A stretch of 64,000 nt of DNA from Tieghemostelium lacteum (lineage: Eukaryota; Evosea; Eumycetozoa; Dictyosteliales; Raperosteliaceae). The DNA lies in contig LODT01000039.1 in the NCBI GenBank assembly GCA_001606155.1, positions 248,001-312,000 of the forward strand, written 5' to 3'. Position numbers and translations under genes: made by a program. Below are positions 31,919-42,703 of this stretch, in pieces. The first letter of the stretch is position 1; each line of letters opens with the position of its first letter. The notes beneath the pieces were generated by a model. It had not been told where the DNA came from. It ran no database searches and was given only the letters and a program-made list of their open reading frames with translations.

Positions 31919-34900
31919 CTATTGAAGAACTCTTGATTGTAATTGTAAAATGAATTCATAATATGAACTACCTTCTGGAGTTCTATCCTCAACGAGAAGA
32001 GATTGAATTTCAGATCTTCTCTGAGTATTACCTTTGATCAAGTAGATACCTTGGTATCTTGGGAAGCTTGAACGTACTTGATGAAGAACCTTACGTACAT
32101 AGACAGAATGTGGATTCTCGAGTACTGGGAAATCTTGGAAAGTCAATTGATCAAGACTCTGATAATCACAACCAAAGATATCTTGGTGTACTTGTGGATC
32201 AATAGCCTCACCTACAAATATATATATAGTAAAACCATTGACAATCATATAACAACCAGATCTAGACAACTCATCAGCAGACAATTTATGACTGATTGGT
32301 AGTTGGAATGGTTGAGTTTCGTCCTGTTGTTGTAATTGTTGTGGGTTTTGTAATAAAGAGTAGAAATAGGGATAGAAGAAGTTTAGACACAAGTTAGTGT
32401 CGAGAGTCTTCATTCTCTGCATGTGGAAAGATCTCACATCTGGAGAGGTTGCTTTGGAAGAGAATATAATGTTTTTAACCATTGAGACTACATATAGAGG
32501 CAGATGTTTGAGAGTTTCAGGTAGGAGAAGTTTAGGAGCTTGAGTACTCAATGTCACCGATGATGAGGCATTGGAAGATAGAGTGGTTTTATAAGCAATG
32601 AGAATCTCTGCACATTTATTGGCAATGGCTTCTCTGGCATCTGGAAGTGAACTTGAGAGTGCCTTATCGATTGCCATCTTAGAAATGAGATTTACAACTA
32701 CAGAGATATCAGCATGTTTAAAGAGATCGTGATAATTTTGAACAACTGGTAAACTGACTGTAAATACTCTAACTCTTCTCTCACCGCAACTGTGAGTGTA
32801 TAACAATGCAGATTGCAAAGCTGCGTATTTTCCAGGTATATTATCAGTGATACCCAATTGCAGAGTAAATGTTTTATCGCTATCGACAGTTGGTAATGCC
32901 AACAGATCTGAACTCTTCAAAAAGTAGTTACCATGATAGGCAGTGGTATTCAATCCGCGACTGTTACGAACTCTCATTACAGCCTCCCATGCAGTGGTTC
33001 TAGTCAGACTGTGAGATAGGTCATTCATAAATGCTCTACCGTCACGATTGGCAACAAATTGGGGATAGTAATGTACCTCACCTCCGGTAATCTGAGATAG
33101 TTGTCCGAGGGATGCAACATCAGTGTAATCAGTTGCAAACATAAATGTATCCACAGAGATATGGTGTTGTGAACATGCCAATGCAAATTCCTTATAAGTC
33201 TCAACATCACCATTAGGTTGCAGGAATTTAACCTCCTTTTTAGTTCCAATCGAAGACTGATACTCACGCATTGGAAGCTTACCAATTGGACCTCTGGGGA
33301 TATAGGATTGGAAAATCATTATTTTACCACCAACTCTCTGTGTGATTTGATAGGCAGCTTTGAAAGCACTACCTAGACATGACTCAACTTTTTGAGTTTT
33401 TCTCTCCATGTTTTGAATGATATTTAGGGTGTTATCAATGAGCTCTCTATTGTCTTTGAGGTTTACAAGAAAGTCGTCAAAAGGTGGTACAAATACGTTA
33501 TCCATCTCAGTGACAACATACATTTGTGGTCTGAGTGATGGTGATGCTTTTAGATTAAACAAATGAAGTTGATCATCAAATGTCATGATACCAAATCTAG
33601 TACGAGATTCACCAGGAAGGTTGTCTAGTGATTGTCTAATGGCTTGAATGGCGCAATTCAACATTCCAGAGACAATAGATTCATAGCAAACATCAATGAT
33701 AAAGAAATAACATGGTGGTTGTGGTGCTCTGACTGCATATTCAGAGGTTGCCACAAACTCAACACAACCTCTCTGTAACTCTGGTCTCTGATCAATATCA
33801 AATCTCTTTCCAGTTGTCAAATTAATTGGACTTACATAGTCTGCTGGTGTATCATTGAGAAATTGACAAATATTACATTTCCATCTTGCTCCTCCATCTG
33901 TAAATATTACAAATGGATTAATATAAGCTCTACATGATCTACATCTAACAATATTTGAATTAATTAATGGTATTGGTTCCTAGAATTGTACAATTTTATA
34001 AAATTAATATAATTATTATAATGGGAGATAGAGAGAGAGTGGGGTTTGAAATATACATACATTTGGTGCATCTGCTAATGGGTTAATAACAACACCTAAT
34101 GGAATATGTACTTTACTCAAAGTCGATGGTAAATTTGGAACTACATTCATTGACATTCTCATATATTGTTTTGGACATAGGTTCTCTGCAGTTGGTAATG
34201 GTGCTTCTGGTATAAATGATGATGGAGTTGTTACCATTGGTTGATTTGACTGAATTGGTTGATTTGTTTGAATTGGTGGTTGATAATTTGAATAGTTATT
34301 ATATTGTGGTGTAAATTGTTGATATCCTTGTCCCTGTAGCTGTGGTTGTTGTTGTATTTGCCCTTGAGCTCCATTTTGTTGATTTTGGATTGTAGGTATA
34401 AATTGTTGATATCCTTGTCCTTGTCCTTGTGGCTGTGGTTGTGGTTGTGTTTGTGGTTGTGGTTGTGGTTGTGTTTGTGTTTGTGTTTGTTGTCCTTGTG
34501 GTGAAAAAGTTGTTGGTTGAGTTACTGGTGGAGTTTGAGTTTGATGCATTGTCTGTGTTTGGTGTTGTTGAACTGGTGAATATAGATTTTGTGTATTATT
34601 TACCAATGGATTTGCAAGATTTGATTGAATTGGTTGTGGTGAGACCTGTTGTTGTTGTGGTGGTAATGTTGTTGTTGTTGTTGTTGTAGTTGTTATAGGT
34701 GGTGAGAGTTGTTGAACTGGTGTGGTTTGATAATACTGTTGTTGTTGTGGGTATGGTTGTTGTTGTGTTTGTGGTGGTTGTTGATATTGTTGTTGATTTA
34801 AATTCATTTGATTAAATTGAGAAGTTAAAAAAGTCTCATTATTGGCATCTACAGGATAAACTCTCTTTGTTACTGCTGAAGTAGCACTCTGATCAATTCC

Positions 34901-35176
34901 ACCTGTTGTTCCAATAACTGGTGGTTGTAATCCTCCACCTTGTTGGTTACTCATCTGTTGTTGTTGTTGTTGATTTGGACTAAACTGATTATACCCCTGT
35001 TGTTGTTGTTGTTGTTGTGGTAGTTGTGTATTTTGTTGTTGATTTGGTGGTAATTGACCAAATTGTCCTGTATTTGGAACTATTTGTGGTTGACCCATTT
35101 GTTGTTGATGTTGTACACTGTTGTAAGACAGTGTATTTGTAGGGTCAGTGGGATATGCTCTCCTATTACCAGACAT
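31919..35176 (-). CDS. sec24: COPII coat subunit Sec24
   Basis: The cargo-binding subunit of the COPII coat at ER exit sites, paired with Sec23. Exon 1 is 34061-35176 and exon 2 is 31919-33979; the intron 33980-34060 (GTATGT...TTCTAG) is phase 0. The 1058-residue product begins with about 330 residues of Gln/Pro/Thr-rich disorder containing many QQ and TTT runs. The exon junction joins NPLADAPN to EPIPLINSN, directly before the zinc finger CRSCRAYINPFV...WKCNICQF. The trunk domain (YFFIIDVCYESIVSGML), beta-sandwich, helical domain (KALSSSLPDAREAIANKC) and gelsolin domain (GCYMIVNGFTIYIFVGE) follow in the standard Sec24 order. Confidence 0.95.
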
Positions 35177-35716
35177 CCCTTTTCAAAATAAAATAAAATA
35201 TATTATTATAAAAAAGGTTGATGTGCTTTAGAATGTGATAAAACAAAAAAAAATAAAAAAAAGTTTTTTAAAATTTGATTTTGCTCATGAAGTTCTCTAT
35301 GGAGGTATAGAAAATAATTCAAATGTGACTCACATAGTTTTGATTTTTCAATAATGAATAATACTTTTATTTATTTATAAATCTTTTCACCTGACACTCT
35401 AGTAATGTAGAAATAGACAAACATACATATAATAAACCACCTATGCAAAAACAAACAAAGTGATGAATCATCAAAAAAAAAAAAAAAAGAAATTGGCATA
35501 TGCAAAAAGTCAAAAATTTTTTTTTAATTTATGTAAATGTGAATCTTAAATTTCCCATTTGAACGACCCAAAATAACACGTTAGAGGTGTATTGCAATGC
35601 AATGAAAAGACTCGTATATAAATAATTCTACAATTCCATCATTTTTTTTTTAAGTATTTTTTTTTTTTTGAAATTTTTTATTTCAAACGACGAATTTTAG
35701 ATTAAATTATAGCAAG
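35177..35716. other. Divergent promoter spacer
   Basis: 540 bases between the Sec24 (-) and inositol monophosphatase (+) starts. Very AT-rich with a 16-A run near 35474. No other gene seen. Confidence 0.5.
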
Positions 35717-36541
35717 ATGATTAATAATATAAGTTATCAAGAGTTTTTACAAGCAGCTGTGGATGTTACACAAGAAGTGTCACCATTGATTTTAAAAAAC
35801 TATCATAGCAGAGAGAGAAAGATTGAATATAAAGGTGCAGTTGATTTGGTTACTGACACTGACAAAGCTGTCGAAGAACATATAATTAAGACACTGACTA
35901 CAAAGTATCCATTCACAAAGATACTTGGAGAAGAGTCAACTAAAGATGGTATATACGGGTGGACAGATGAACCAACATGGATCATTGATCCCATTGATGG
36001 AACCACAAATTTCGTTCATAGATTCCCATTGTTTTGTGTAAGCATTGCTTTGGCATATAAAAAAGAGGTGGTAGTTGGTGTTATCTATTGTCCAACTCTA
36101 AACGAAACATTTACAGCCACACTTGGAGGTGGTGCCTATTTGAATGGTGAGAAGATTTCAGTCAGTCAAGTTGATAACCTTCAACATGCCGTTATAGCAA
36201 CCAATGTTGGTTATGATAGATCAAAATCTGGAATTGATTTCATGTTGGGAAATCTCAGTAATATATTGAATCAAAATGTACAATCTATTCGTTTCTCTGG
36301 TACTGCTGCTTGGGAGATGGCATCAGTCAGTTGTGGAAGAATTGATTGTTTCTATGAATGGGGTATTCATCCATGGGATATAGCTGCTGCCTCTATCCTC
36401 ATTACAGAGGCTGGTGGTGTAGTAGTAGATCCAACAAATACCAAAGTAAATATGGAATCACGTAAAGTTCTTTGTGGAAATCCAAAAATTGTCGAATTAG
36501 TTTCAAAACAACTCTTAGAGAAACCAGGTCACCCCAAATAA
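35717..36541 (+). CDS. impa1: Inositol-1-monophosphatase
   Basis: 274 residues, one exon, the normal size for the family. It hydrolyses inositol monophosphates to myo-inositol and is the classic lithium target. The metal-binding motifs are complete: LGEES (Glu near residue 75), WIIDPIDGTTNFVHRFP (two Asp ligands), and WDIAAASILITEAGG near the C-terminus with the third Asp. GAVDLVTDTD near residue 35-44 is the usual N-terminal signature. No targeting sequence is seen, so it is probably cytosolic. The stop lies 69 bases from the stop of the convergent RED-like gene, so the two 3' UTRs probably overlap. Confidence 0.96.
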   Translation: MINNISYQEFLQAAVDVTQEVSPLILKNYHSRERKIEYKGAVDLVTDTDKAVEEHIIKTLTTKYPFTKILGEESTKDGIYGWTDEPTWIIDPIDGTTNFVHRFPLFCVSIALAYKKEVVVGVIYCPTLNETFTATLGGGAYLNGEKISVSQVDNLQHAVIATNVGYDRSKSGIDFMLGNLSNILNQNVQSIRFSGTAAWEMASVSCGRIDCFYEWGIHPWDIAAASILITEAGGVVVDPTNTKVNMESRKVLCGNPKIVELVSKQLLEKPGHPK

Positions 36542-36610
36542 AAAAGCCCCACACACCCCTACTCCAAAATATCTCAATATATAACGTCCAACATCTATAT
36601 TTATTTATTA

Positions 36611-38041
36611 TCACCTTTTTCCAGCTAATGGTTTAGTAGGTTTGGGTTTAGGTTTGGAATGTTTCGAATCACTACCAAATATATTAACAAATTTCTCACC
36701 AGTTTCCTCTGCTTTCTTTTTGAATATTTGATTGATTTGTTGCATTTGTTTGTGTAGTTTGATATCACTCTTGTGAGTATCAGTGCTATCAGATTTCAGT
36801 TTTTTAGATTTTTCATATTCTTTATCGTCTTGGACTGATTTCATTAGATTCTCTAGATCTTTTGTCTTTTCACCTCTTTCTCTTTCAAAACCTTTAAATT
36901 CAAATTGTTTAGGTAGATATTCATCCGATTCTATCTCTTCTAATTTTCTCTTTAAATTTTCATTACTGGTGTCCATCTTTAATATATTCTTATCTTTAAG
37001 TGAACTTTTAATTACAGAGTCGACACCATACAAAACCTTCTTTATAGGCTGACCATTATCACCATCATCATTCATATAAGATCCATCTTCTTCATCTTCA
37101 TTTGGTGGCATTATATCATAGTTATCCTCATCCTCTTCATCTTGATTTTCAGGTGGCATTATATCATAGTTATCCTCATCTTCTTCCTCTTTTCTATCCA
37201 TTTCCTCATTCCTTTTAAACTCCTTTGACATGTCATAAGATTCTTCATCACTACTTGTCGATTTGAAATATTTTGTTGATTTTACTTCAGAGTTCTTCCT
37301 ATCCTTTGGTTTCATATCACACTGATATTCCTCTACATCCGAATAGATATTATCCGAATCCTCATCTACTTTTGATTTTATATTTACATTATCATCTTCA
37401 TCTGATGAATATATACTAGTGGAATTCCTACTATCCTTATTACCACCACTCTGAATCTCCTCACATGGTTGACTACCAGGTGAATAGTAATTAGATAACT
37501 TCCTCAATAGTACACTATCTAATCTAACAGTCATAGTGGGTTTAATAACTACACTATCATCTTTACTATTGGTAATTGTAGATGGTAGTAGTTGGTTGAA
37601 ATGAGGATCCAAATCAAATGCATATAGAGTTCTTCCTCTTTGAAACAACTCTTTATTCTGTTGTCTCTGTAGTTTTGTGTAATAAAATGATTCTGTGTTA
37701 TAGTCTTTGTGTGACAGTATTTGATAGATTGCTTTAGCCATATCACTCTTGCATTCAACTGTTTTTTTAGATGGTTTATCAGTTACCATTACTTTCTTTT
37801 GTTTATCATCTTGTGAGATTTCATTATTATCTTTAGTATCATCTCTGTCTACATTTTCAGATTTCTTAACAATTTCAAATCTTTTATTTTCTTCATCTGC
37901 ATTACCAGTTCTTCTTTCTTTTGCTCTATCTCTATAAGTAGATTTTAGATATTCACGTTGTTCTCTTAACTCATTTTGATATTTTTTAGTTTCTTCATCT
38001 ACCCCACTATATTTCTTTTTAACATTGGATTTCTTTTCCAT
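36611..38041 (-). CDS. RED/IK-like spliceosomal protein
   Basis: 476 residues, one exon, highly charged. The N-terminal signature is the RED/IK motif, QREYLKSTYRDRAKERRTGN (residues about 28-47). The conserved region KSDMAKAIYQILSHK..LFQRGRTLYAFDL and a hydrophobic patch (VRLDSVLLRKLSNY) follow. RED (with SMU1) is part of the spliceosomal B complex, so nuclear splicing is the likely role. The middle is acidic/serine-rich and holds a near-exact duplication, EDEDNYDIMPP, about 17 residues apart. The Arg-Glu/Asp repeats that name the animal protein are absent, and the C-terminal half is poorly conserved. A 17-residue basic tail (SKPKPKPTKPLAGKR) ends the protein. Confidence 0.8.
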   Translation of the reverse strand: MEKKSNVKKKYSGVDEETKKYQNELREQREYLKSTYRDRAKERRTGNADEENKRFEIVKKSENVDRDDTKDNNEISQDDKQKKVMVTDKPSKKTVECKSDMAKAIYQILSHKDYNTESFYYTKLQRQQNKELFQRGRTLYAFDLDPHFNQLLPSTITNSKDDSVVIKPTMTVRLDSVLLRKLSNYYSPGSQPCEEIQSGGNKDSRNSTSIYSSDEDDNVNIKSKVDEDSDNIYSDVEEYQCDMKPKDRKNSEVKSTKYFKSTSSDEESYDMSKEFKRNEEMDRKEEEDEDNYDIMPPENQDEEDEDNYDIMPPNEDEEDGSYMNDDGDNGQPIKKVLYGVDSVIKSSLKDKNILKMDTSNENLKRKLEEIESDEYLPKQFEFKGFERERGEKTKDLENLMKSVQDDKEYEKSKKLKSDSTDTHKSDIKLHKQMQQINQIFKKKAEETGEKFVNIFGSDSKHSKPKPKPTKPLAGKR

Positions 38042-38191
38042 TGACTAAATAAAATTAAAAAAAATAAATAAAAATAATCTTTAAGAATATAGTTCAATAT
38101 AGTTTGAACATGATACCTAATTGAATTTAAATTCAAACTCCATTTTTGACAAACTATAAATTTGTTTTTTTTTTATTTCAATTACAATAAA

Positions 38192-39244
38192 CTATATACT
38201 AGAAAATGAAAAATAGTCAGTCAAAGATATGGGATTTGATACAAAAGAATCCACAGAGATATTGGACCAACTATTGAGTTTGATATTGTAACGTGAAATT
38301 GACTTTTCTGTATGACCAATCAAATTGATAAAGTTATCACCATCATAATAAAATCTTTCCATGAATCCATCTCTAGATTGAGAATGTGATTTTAATTTAT
38401 ATGTTATACCATTTCTATCCAATCTAAAGAATTTTGAATCTTTTGTGAGAATATAAAATGATTTATGTTTAGGTACATATACACCATTTCTAAGTAGTGT
38501 TATACCAAATAGTGTTGTATTTTCAAATACAACATCTAGACTATTATTGGATACATTCAATCTATAGATTCTATTTAAAAATTTATGTTTGTAATTGAAA
38601 CCTCCAATAATCAAAATGTTACCATCTTCATCTAAAGACAAACCATTTAATCCACAATCAATTGGTAACTCTCCAATACATGTAAATAATTCACTTTTTA
38701 CATTGAATTTATACATTTTCTTTATAGTTTCACCATTATTATCAACACCAGATTTTAAAAATCCTCCTTTTAATTACCAAATAATTAATAATATTAATAT
38801 TCAAAAAAATGAAATTATAATAAATATTGTTTTACATACCAATTAAATAAATATTTTCTTTTCCATCGTAGATTGTGGATTGTAAATCATAGGAATCAAA
38901 AGGTAAATTACCAATTTTCCATCTAGGATTTATAGAATCACAATCTAGAAACCAATAATTTAATCTATTAAATATACATATTGTTGAATCATTTGAATTA
39001 CATTGATAGAGAAATCTTCCACCTGAAATTGGTGAATATTCTCTAGTGTTATCAATTATTAATGAAGTTTTACCAGTTTCCAAATCAATCTTTTCAACAC
39101 CAACTCTACTACTATATCTATATATTATATTCTTTTCTTTTGATTTACTATTTCTACAAAACCTATTCAACTGTAACTGAATTGATAATATTGAGTTATT
39201 AATTGAACTGGACTCTTTAAATGATGCTATTTTATAATCAATTA

Positions 39245-39278
<34 letters not shown>

Positions 39279-39848
39279 ATTATAATTATTTTCTGTGTTA
39301 TTACTGATATTGTGAAATATTTGATTTGAATATTGTGAAATGAAGGAACATTTACTATTAGTGTGTGAAGTGGTGGGGTTTTGAATTTCATTTAAAATAA
39401 AATTTGATTTTGAAATTTCATTGTCAATATTAGAGATAAAGGATGAGAATTGTTCTGTATTCTCTTCTAAATGTGAATTAATTTCTCTTTTGATTTCAAT
39501 TTCTCTAATGTGAAGTTGATCGTGTAAATCACGAAAATGTGATTGAATACTCGTCATTTGTCTATTATAATGATCTTTGATTTCCGATTGAAACACACTT
39601 TGATTTACAATCTTTATTTGATTGTAATTATCAATTTGTGAATTCAAATTATTGATAAATGGTTTAGGTTCCATCAGTATCTTGTCAAATACCTCTTCAT
39701 TATCCATTAACTTATGTTGTGTTGATTGGTGAGGTAGTATACAGGCTGAACATATACTCTGTTGACATGTATAACAAAATAAAATTGATCCTCTTTGATG
39801 TTGATTTCCTTTACATTTTATCATATCGCTATTATTATTATTTATCAT
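38192..39848 (-). CDS. B-box zinc-finger protein with beta-propeller-like C-terminus
   Basis: Exons 38840-39848 and 38192-38766 are joined by a 73-base intron (GTATGT...AAAAG) in phase 1, giving 527 residues. Residues 10-47 form a B-box type zinc finger: CKGNQHQRGSILFCYTCQQSICSACILPHQSTQH. About 120 residues of coiled coil (IREIEIKREINSHLEEN) and a poly-Asn tract encoded near 39245-39285 follow. The C-terminal half has repeats with Kelch- or propeller-like spacing (GGRFLYQCNSNDSTICIFNRL, GNILIIGGFNYKHKFLNRIYRL). This TRIM-like plan without a RING finger is common in dictyostelids. No function is assigned. Confidence 0.83.
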
Positions 39849-40379
39849 AATATGAGAAATATTATATAAAATGTTGTCAAAATTAGAGATATTATTATTG
39901 CATCACCAAACCCAAATCAAACAAAAAATAATAATATTGGAGAAATATCTAAAGTAATCGGATTAGATATACAGTATAAAGGATACATAAAAATGGATTC
40001 AATCACCCTCTTTGATTTCTTTTTTTCTTACACACAAGTGATTTATTTTAAAAAATTAGAGTTCATAGATTAGTGGGATAAATAGTTGAAATCGAGATAA
40101 TGCAAACGAAAGGTCAACCAATCGATTTCTTGGATCATCTTTTGAAATCACAACAAACTTGAAAAAAAATAAAAAAAAAAAAACGAATTTGGATTACTCT
40201 AGAAATTAATATCTCTAAATCTATGTAATCTATGAACTCTTATTTTTTACTTTGGTTACACCAGGGATATTACTATTAATATTTTAACTCGATAATATTA
40301 TCTTTAATTTTTTATTTTGTATCTTTTATATAAAGCTAAAAAAATTTCAAATTTTGCCATTTTTATTTCACTTTTCAAT
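39849..40379. other. Divergent spacer with inverted-repeat structures
   Basis: 531 bases between divergent starts. Besides the 199-bp inverted-repeat segment listed next, it holds a small hairpin with 8-bp arms, ATATCTAA (39945-39952) and TTAGATAT (39963-39970). No protein-coding frame seen. Confidence 0.5.
40050..40248. repeat. 199-bp segment bounded by 23-bp inverted repeats (MITE-like or structured RNA)
   Basis: The left arm 40050-40072 and right arm 40226-40248 are reverse complements at 22 of 23 positions, with the perfect core AGAGTTCATAGATTA / TAATCTATGAACTCT. A second nested pair lies inside: GAAATCGA (40088-40095) and TCGATTTC (40122-40129). If the repeat starts at GAGTTC, the flanks offer TTA on both sides as a possible 3-bp target duplication, but these bases are also part of the match, so the evidence is weak. 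It could be a small non-autonomous DNA transposon or a folded ncRNA. It lies in the shared promoter of the B-box and MCTS1 genes. Confidence 0.5.
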
Positions 40380-41132
40380 ATGTTCAAAAAGTAATTAATC
40401 ATTTATTTAACATTTTTAATAATAAAATAATGACTAACTGTTAAGTTATAAAGATTACAGTTAAAGGGTACATCATCTGCCCAAAATCAAATTAAATCAT
40501 CACTACAGAGAAACATTAAAACCAATATACTACAGCAATACCCTAAACTAAACGATATACAAGATGAAGTTTTCCCAAAAAAGATACCAATAGTTCAAGT
40601 GAAAACGTATGAATTCATCTACATTATATAGCTAAAAGTAGACCTGTAATATTAACATAACAACACACAGACAAAATAATTTTAATTTAGTATTAGTTAA
40701 TAATGAAGTATTATTTTTTAATGAAAAGGATGGACCTTATTTCCCAACTTTGAGATTATTACATAAATGTAAATACAGAGCATAGTAAAAACACATTTAC
40801 ATATAGAGTAAACAGATTATCTAATATTTAGTTTTATCAACACAGATCCAGAAATATTACCACAATTACAGGTTGATAGAGGTGCAATTAAATTTGTTTT
40901 ACAAGGTGCTAATATAATGTGTAAAGGTTTAACATCACCTGGTGCAAAAATGGAAGTTGATGTACCAGCAGATACAGTAGTTGCCATTATGGCTGAAGGT
41001 AAAAAACATGCTGCTGCAGTTGGTTTCACAAAAATGTCAACTCAAGATATTCGTACCATCAATGCAGATATAGGTGTTATTAATGTTCATCATTTAGGTG
41101 ATGGTTTATATGTTTCTCCAACATTAGAATAA
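40380..41132 (+). CDS. mcts1: MCTS1 / Tma20 translation re-initiation factor
   Basis: MCTS1 works with DENR in ribosome recycling and re-initiation. Four exons, 40380-40390 (11 bases, MFK plus two bases), 40454-40606, 40671-40768 and 40846-41132, give 182 residues (human 181). The joins restore the family sequence at each border: MFKK-LQLKGTS, QVKT-QNNF and LLHK-YPEILPQLQVDRGAIKF. The last follows human [21 protein letters not shown] closely. The N-terminal domain ends near residue 90. The C-terminal PUA domain contains GANIMCKGLTSPGA, VDVPADTVVAIMAEGKKHAAAVG and a terminal HHLGDGLYV. Introns are 63, 64 and 77 bases. The third acceptor is CAACACAG|A, not the earlier TTTAG. Confidence 0.95.
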
Positions 41133-41301
41133 ATATACTATAACCAATAACAATATATATAAAAATTGAAAACTAAAAAAAAAATAGAAGATTGTGAGGG
41201 GTGAGTTAGAGAAGGGAGGTATACGTGTTGAGTAAAGAATTAATTATTATTATTATTATTATATTGAATTATATATAAAAGATAGGATGTTTGGGTATTT
41301 T

Positions 41302-41949
41302 CTAAGATTTATTTATATGTGACACTAACCAATCTAAACCTTGTTCTAAACCTTGACCTGTAAGTGCACAACATGCCTGAATGTGGTAGTCATGATCTTT
41401 TATAGTGTGTAATGCCAATAGATTAGTTAATTCAGTTGGTGTCATTGCATCTTTGAGATCTTGTTTATTGGCATAGAGTAATATAATGGATTTCTTTAGA
41501 TTCTCATGTGCCAGCATTTTAAATAGTTCTTCTTTAATTAATCCAACTCTCGCACGATCAGTACTGTCAATAACTAATATTACAGCTTGAGTATTTATAT
41601 AATATTGATTCCATGTTGATCTCAATAGATCTTGTCCTCCTAAATCCCACATTAATAACCTAATATTCCTATATACAAATTCCTCTAAATTACTACCAAC
41701 TGTAGGTGTAGTTGACACCACTTCATCTAGTAGTCTATTTATTCAATTAAATAACATTAGCATTCATTAAATACTGTCTTTCTTTTACCCCAGGGGTAAA
41801 TTTAAATGCTATTCTACTATGACATCATACAATTTATATAATGTTGTGGTTTTACCAGCTGCGTTTAATCCTACAATGATTACTTTATATTCTGCATTAT
41901 TAAAAACCCTATTCCATATCTTTGCAAATATTGATAATGATGAACCCAT
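41302..41949 (-). CDS. arl5: ARL5-type small GTPase
   Basis: An Arf-like GTPase; ARL5 acts at the trans-Golgi in recruiting the GARP tether. Exons 41831-41949 and 41302-41734, intron 41735-41830 (GTATGA...AAATAG), give 183 residues. Gly2 in MGSSLSIFAKIW fits N-myristoylation. The nucleotide motifs are GLNAAGKTT (P-loop, with Ala replacing the usual Asn), SPT-like TTPTVGSNLEE in switch I, WDLGGQ in switch II, NKQD, and CALTGQGL. The run HIQACCALTG-GL-QGLDWLVS is specific to ARL5. Across the splice, TTLYKLLLDEVVSTTPTVGSN aligns without gaps to human ARL5 [21 protein letters not shown], which supports the donor choice. Confidence 0.93.
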
Positions 41950-42098
41950 ATGGTCAATTGACCTTTTTATAAAAATAAAATAAAAAAAAAAAAAGAAATA
42001 ATTATAAATGTGTTGTATTAATTTTCTAAAAAAATAGATTTTAGATTCAATATATTAGTTATATTGATTTATATACACTTCTTTGAAATTGATTTTTA

Positions 42099-42431
42099 TT
42101 AATTCAATGCCCAATATGAAGGTGAATCATCTCTGTGATTTGAAGATGGCAATTGTGGTGATCTTTGTTTTTGTCTACCTCTATGTATCTCATTCTTTGT
42201 ATTAACAATTTCTAAAGCCTTTTGAAATATTTCATTAGAGTTCTTGTGTTCAATTATTTTTGATTTCTCTAATTCTGCACATCTTTCTTTACTTAAACTA
42301 CCATATAATTGTATAGCTAAATTCAATTTATGTAGTTCTTCATCATTCCAATGAATATTTTCTGATTCTATAGTTTTAAATTAACATCAATACTATTTTA
42401 ATCCTATATTATATTTAATATATCTACCCAT
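42099..42431 (-). CDS. Small SANT/Myb-like protein, 90 aa
   Basis: Exon 1 is only ATGG (42428-42431). A 60-base intron (GTAGAT...CTATAG) leads to exon 42099-42367. The product begins MESENIHWNDEELHKLNLAI. The spacing W-x-DEEL-x5-AI-x2-YG-x8-CAELEK matches a single SANT/Myb repeat: first Trp at residue 8, helices 1 and 2 clear, and the third helix holding Ile/Lys-rich SKIIEHKNSNEIFQKALEI. The last 25 residues are basic and Ser/Pro-rich, ending SPSYWALN. Single-SANT mini-proteins often act as subunits of chromatin complexes. No orthologue is recognised. Confidence 0.72.
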
Positions 42432-42703
42432 TTTTAAATATTAATTAAAATAAATAAAAAAATTTTTTTTTAGCAAAAATGATAAATTTGGAAATTACAA
42501 AATTTCCTCACACTATTAATTAATTCCAAATACAGAAATATTATTATTAAAATATAATGACTACATAGTTGTTTTATTAATTTATGATAAAGTGAAATTT
42601 TTGATTTATTTTTTTTTTTTTTTGGTATTATTTTAAACAAGTAAATTAATAATGTTTTGAAATTAAGATAAACATACATGAAATTTAAGATTATAGGTAT
42701 AAT
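42432..42703. other. AT-rich spacer
   Basis: 272 bases between a minus-strand start and the next minus-strand stop. It contains a T run near 42609. No feature is supported. Confidence 0.4.
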
